DNA from: Rufibacter sp. LB8
GTDB lineage: Bacteria > Bacteroidota > Bacteroidia > Cytophagales > Hymenobacteraceae
Reading direction: 5' to 3'
DNA length: 64,000 bases
Assembly (NCBI RefSeq): GCF_014876185.1
Contig: NZ_JADALJ010000001.1
Location: forward strand, 2,771,501-2,835,500
Positions within the stretch are counted from its first letter, which is position 1. Each line of letters opens with the position of its first letter. Shown piece after piece: positions 61,246 to 64,000 of this stretch. The notes under the pieces are model-generated. The model was given only the letters and a program-made list of their open reading frames with translations. It had not been told where the DNA came from and ran no database searches. A program made the position numbers and the translations under genes.

Positions 61246-62640
61246 TTACTCAGATTTCTCTGAGATGATTTCTTTGATGTCGCCAATAATCTTGTTGGCC
61301 AAATGGTCAGCGGTGGAGAGCGTGTCAGACTCAGCGTAGATTCTGATGATGGGCTCGGTGTTAGACTTGCGCAGATGCACCCACTCCTTATCGAACTCAA
61401 TCTTAACCCCGTCAATGGTGTTGATGGGCTGCTTTGCGTACTGCTTCTGCACTTTGGCTAATATAGCATCTACGTCAACGCCCTGGGTGAGCTCAATCTT
61501 GTTCTTAGAGATGTAATAGCTAGGGTATTTGGCGCGCAGGCGGGTCATGGTCAGACCAGACTTGGCAAGATGCGTCAGGAACAGGGCAATACCCACCAAG
61601 GCATCACGGCCGTAGTGCAGCTCGGGGTAAATAATGCCGCCGTTGCCTTCGCCACCAATGATGGCGTTCTGGGCTTTCATCATGTTCACCACATTTACTT
61701 CGCCCACGGCAGAGGCAAAATACGTTCCGCCGGCTTTCTCGGTCACGTCACGCAGGGCGCGGGTAGAAGAAAGGTTAGAAACGGTGTTGCCGGGAGTGTT
61801 CTGCAACACGTAATCAGAAACGGCCACCAAGGTGTATTCCTCGCCAAACATGCTGCCGTCTTCGTTCACCAGGGCCAACCGGTCTACGTCTGGGTCTACC
61901 ACAATGCCTAAGTCAAACTTGCCTTTCTGCAGCACGCGGGCAATTTCACCCAGGTTCTCCGGCAACGGCTCTGGGTTGTGCGCGAAGTTTCCGTCGGGCT
62001 CACAGTACAGTTTCTCAATGTGCTGCACGCCCAAGGCCTCTAACAACATAGGCACGGCAAAACCACCTGAGGAATTCACGGCGTCTACCACCACTTTAAA
62101 GTTGGCGGCTTTCACGGCGGCCACGTCTACCAGCGGCAGGTCCAGAATGGCTTTTATGTGTTTCTTGAGGTATTTGTCACTTTGGGTGTACTTGCCCAGT
62201 TTGGTCACCTCGGCAAAAGCAAAGGCTTCCTGCTCGGCAATGTCCAGCACTAGCTTTCCTTCTTCGTCATTGATGAATTCGCCGTGCTGGTTTAACAATT
62301 TCAGCGCGTTCCATTGCTTGGGGTTGTGGCTGGCGGTGAGAATAATGCCGCCGCCGGCTTTTTTGTCGGGCACGGCCATCTCTACGGTGGGCGTGGTAGA
62401 AAGGCCCAGGTCAATCACGTTGATGCCCAGCCCCTGCAAGGTAGCCACCACCAAACGGTTCACCATTTCGCCGGAAAGGCGGGCGTCGCGGCCAATGACA
62501 ATGGTGTTGTTATTTGTTTTCTGAAGAACCCAGGTCCCGAAGGCGGCGGAGAATTTAACCACGTCTAAAGGTGTAAGTCCCTCTCCTACTTTGCCCCCAA
62601 TGGTTCCCCTTATTCCTGAAATTGACTTTATAAGTGCCAC
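61246..62640 (-). CDS. glmM: phosphoglucosamine mutase
   Basis: A 464-residue alpha-D-phosphohexomutase that interconverts glucosamine-6-P and glucosamine-1-P for peptidoglycan and LPS precursor synthesis. The phosphoserine loop is GGIILTASHNPKQWNALKLL (active Ser in ASHNP), the metal loop DPDVDRLALV, and the sugar-binding loop GGEGNGG. The start is GTG at 62640, giving the standard MALIKSISGIRGTIG start. Phosphomannomutase activity is the alternative, since the Bacteroidota enzymes can be bifunctional. Confidence 0.92.
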   Translation of the reverse strand: MALIKSISGIRGTIGGKVGEGLTPLDVVKFSAAFGTWVLQKTNNNTIVIGRDARLSGEMVNRLVVATLQGLGINVIDLGLSTTPTVEMAVPDKKAGGGIILTASHNPKQWNALKLLNQHGEFINDEEGKLVLDIAEQEAFAFAEVTKLGKYTQSDKYLKKHIKAILDLPLVDVAAVKAANFKVVVDAVNSSGGFAVPMLLEALGVQHIEKLYCEPDGNFAHNPEPLPENLGEIARVLQKGKFDLGIVVDPDVDRLALVNEDGSMFGEEYTLVAVSDYVLQNTPGNTVSNLSSTRALRDVTEKAGGTYFASAVGEVNVVNMMKAQNAIIGGEGNGGIIYPELHYGRDALVGIALFLTHLAKSGLTMTRLRAKYPSYYISKNKIELTQGVDVDAILAKVQKQYAKQPINTIDGVKIEFDKEWVHLRKSNTEPIIRIYAESDTLSTADHLANKIIGDIKEIISEKSE

Positions 62641-62924
62641 GTATTGCTATTTATTGAATGTGTAAAAGTAGTAAAACCTGGAGGATTAATTGCAACGCAC
62701 GCGCCGACTGCCCGGCAACTGCTGTATACTAGTATTTAAATAAGCCATAGAAAGGTGTTGGTATCTCAAAGGAAACTACCCGCCTTCTGGTTCCTTCACT
62801 CTGGAAATTTCTGATTTGTCTTCTGGCACGCTCACTTTATAGAACACAACCACGCATTGGTAAAATGCATACGCAACCGCCGGCCCAGGGTAAGGCCTTG
62901 TCTGGAAAATATTTCTGCCTTTTC

Positions 62925-62962
62925 CGTTTTCGGCTTCATTTCCAGAAACGAGGCCAAAAACG
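62925..62962. repeat. dispersed palindrome copy 41
   Basis: Forward asymmetric form in the divergent glmM/mazG gap. Confidence 0.87.
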
Positions 62963-63249
62963 CCACCACAAACCCAGCAGTGCCTGTTTTGGCGCATCTG
63001 CGCTAAGCGTCTCAAAAATAATTTATTTTTTTTCTGCCCGGTTTATGGAATTGGGAGGCCCTGGGCATCTACTTCTAAAAGGCCCCACGGTGGGGCGGCA
63101 ACCGGGACGCTGTCTCTACCTGCGGTCATGAACGCAGCGGCGCAGCAAGGCTCCCAACGCAGGCCGCCCAGTAAGTTTAGGACAGTTTGTTTGTTGTTAC
63201 CAATTCATTAAGAAATGATGTTTTACTGATTAAATGCTAACATTCCGTT

Positions 63250-63257
63250 TATCTTTG
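63250..63257 (+). promoter_or_regulatory. -7 box directly ahead of mazG
   Basis: TATCTTTG fits TAnnTTTG and ends 4 bp before the ATG at 63262. If used, it would give a leaderless or nearly leaderless mRNA. Confidence 0.45.
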
Positions 63258-63261
63258 CCAT

Positions 63262-64000
63262 ATGGACAATCCTGTAGCGTTAGCATCTTCTGGCCGTGCG
63301 GCCCAACTGGAAGCCTTCAGCCGTTTGCTGGACATTCTGGATGAACTGCGCGAGAAGTGCCCCTGGGACCGGAAGCAGACCATGGAAAGCCTGCGCCACC
63401 TGACCATAGAGGAAACCTACGAACTCTCAGACGCCATCTTAAAAAATGACATGCCTGAGGTGAAGAAGGAGCTGGGCGACGTGATGCTGCATTTGGTCTT
63501 TTACGCCAAGATTGCTTCTGAGCAAGGTCATTTTGATCTGGCCCAGGTGCTGCAGGCCCAATGTGACAAGCTGGTGTTCCGGCACCCGCACATATACGGA
63601 GACGCCACCGCTGACACAGAGGAGCAGGTGAAGAAAAACTGGGAGACGCTCAAACTCAGAGAAGGCAATAAATCTGTGCTGGGCGGCGTTCCAGGGTCAC
63701 TCCCTAGTATGGTGAAAGCCATGCGTATACAGGAAAAGGCCCGCGGCGTTGGATTTGACTGGGAGAATGCAGACCAAGTCTGGGAAAAAGTAGAAGAAGA
63801 ACTGGCAGAGTTCAAGGCGGAGTTCAACAAACCCACCTTAACAGAAGAAGAGAAGAAACGCGCCACCGCAGAACTGGGTGACGTCTTTTTCTCCCTCATC
63901 AACTTCGCCCGCTTCTTAGACCTCAACCCAGAGGAGGCCCTGGAAAGAACCAACCTCAAATTCATTCAGCGTTTTCAGTACCTAGAGCGGGCAGCGGCCC
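63262..64000 (+). CDS. mazG: MazG nucleoside triphosphate pyrophosphohydrolase (3' end missing)
   Basis: At least 246 codons, open at the window end. The first MazG domain has EKCPWDRKQTMESLRHLTIE and a second Glu pair block, ELGDVMLHLVFYAKIA. The second domain has WEKVEEELAEFKAEF and ATAELGDVFFSLINFARFL. The two-domain architecture matches house-cleaning MazG that hydrolyses (d)NTPs to monophosphates and pyrophosphate. The start ATG 63262 fits the family N-terminus and sits right behind the -7 box. Confidence 0.94.
   Translation, partial: MDNPVALASSGRAAQLEAFSRLLDILDELREKCPWDRKQTMESLRHLTIEETYELSDAILKNDMPEVKKELGDVMLHLVFYAKIASEQGHFDLAQVLQAQCDKLVFRHPHIYGDATADTEEQVKKNWETLKLREGNKSVLGGVPGSLPSMVKAMRIQEKARGVGFDWENADQVWEKVEEELAEFKAEFNKPTLTEEEKKRATAELGDVFFSLINFARFLDLNPEEALERTNLKFIQRFQYLERAAA

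Larger units (their letters stand above)
62641..63261. other. divergent gap of 621 bp
   Basis: No gene is seen apart from short unsupported frames. The gap holds dispersed palindrome copy 41 and the mazG promoter box. Otherwise it is plain upstream DNA of glmM and mazG. Confidence 0.55.

Noticed and set aside
902-62962. The many 38-bp repeats as a CRISPR array
   Set aside because: The spacing equals whole genes, copies vary and occur in both orientations, and no cas genes are present.
62641-63261. Hidden gene or RNA in the glmM-mazG gap
   Set aside because: No frame with a plausible start and family feature, and no tRNA-like fold was recognised by eye.

Overview
The window is a gene-dense chromosomal segment, probably from a member of the Bacteroidota in the order Cytophagales. 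I suspect the Hymenobacteraceae (Rufibacter/Pontibacter/Hymenobacter type), by inference only. The signs are promoter -7 boxes of the form TAnnTTTG, a TonB-dependent receptor with an N-terminal CarboxypepD_reg-like domain, many short lipoproteins, LytS/LytTR regulation, a DUF4142 family expansion, and a kynurenine catabolic set. No rRNA, tRNA or CRISPR array was seen.

Layout. 1-6093: end of a MacB/FtsX permease, a LOG-family protein, lipoproteins, a PepSY protein and a D-threonine-aldolase-like enzyme. Two neighbouring lipoprotein genes are paralogs, and the first carries an in-frame stop. 6304-9351: uvrA. 9604-14007: two small lipoproteins and a tandem array of five DUF4142 genes. 14342-25953: small membrane proteins, a GH20 hexosaminidase, an M28 peptidase, an enoyl-CoA hydratase, a PAP2-like protein, rpoN and asnS. 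26233-32084: a Lys/Glu/Ala repeat protein, a TonB receptor, a TPR-like protein and a LytS/LytTR pair. 32468-39028: a large Ig-like lipoprotein, a GNAT enzyme, a DUF4252-like lipoprotein and a CHASE-PAS histidine kinase. 39126-55095: a scattered kynurenine-degradation neighbourhood (kmo, kynU, ACMSD-like decarboxylase, RidA-type deaminase, 3-hydroxyanthranilate dioxygenase, SDR, aminomuconate semialdehyde dehydrogenase). It is interleaved with alkylation repair (ogt, alkB-like), an antiporter, a YebC-family gene and an IS1-type insertion that cuts a small gene in two. 55686-64000: DPP-IV, Sua5/TsaC, a cysteine desulfurase, glmM and the start of mazG.

The most striking feature is a dispersed 38-40 bp palindrome. 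It has 17-nt arms read as GTTTTCGGGCTCATTTC and GAAATGAGCCCGAAAAC around a 2-nt spacer. I count 41 copies, in most of the intergenic gaps. One copy lies in frame inside ogt and another supplies the stop codon of the PAP2-like gene. Many copies are asymmetric, so that pairing defects on one strand become G-U pairs on the other, which suggests an RNA-level hairpin. The palindrome also forms the end of a larger composite repeat of about 310 bp (55301-55612, inverted at 59376-59690, partial at 43222-43466). Several unrelated inverted-repeat elements share the same gaps.

Functionally, the kynurenine genes together would convert kynurenine to 4-oxalocrotonate; the first tryptophan dioxygenase step is not in the window. 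Most other genes are housekeeping or envelope genes without an obvious joint role.
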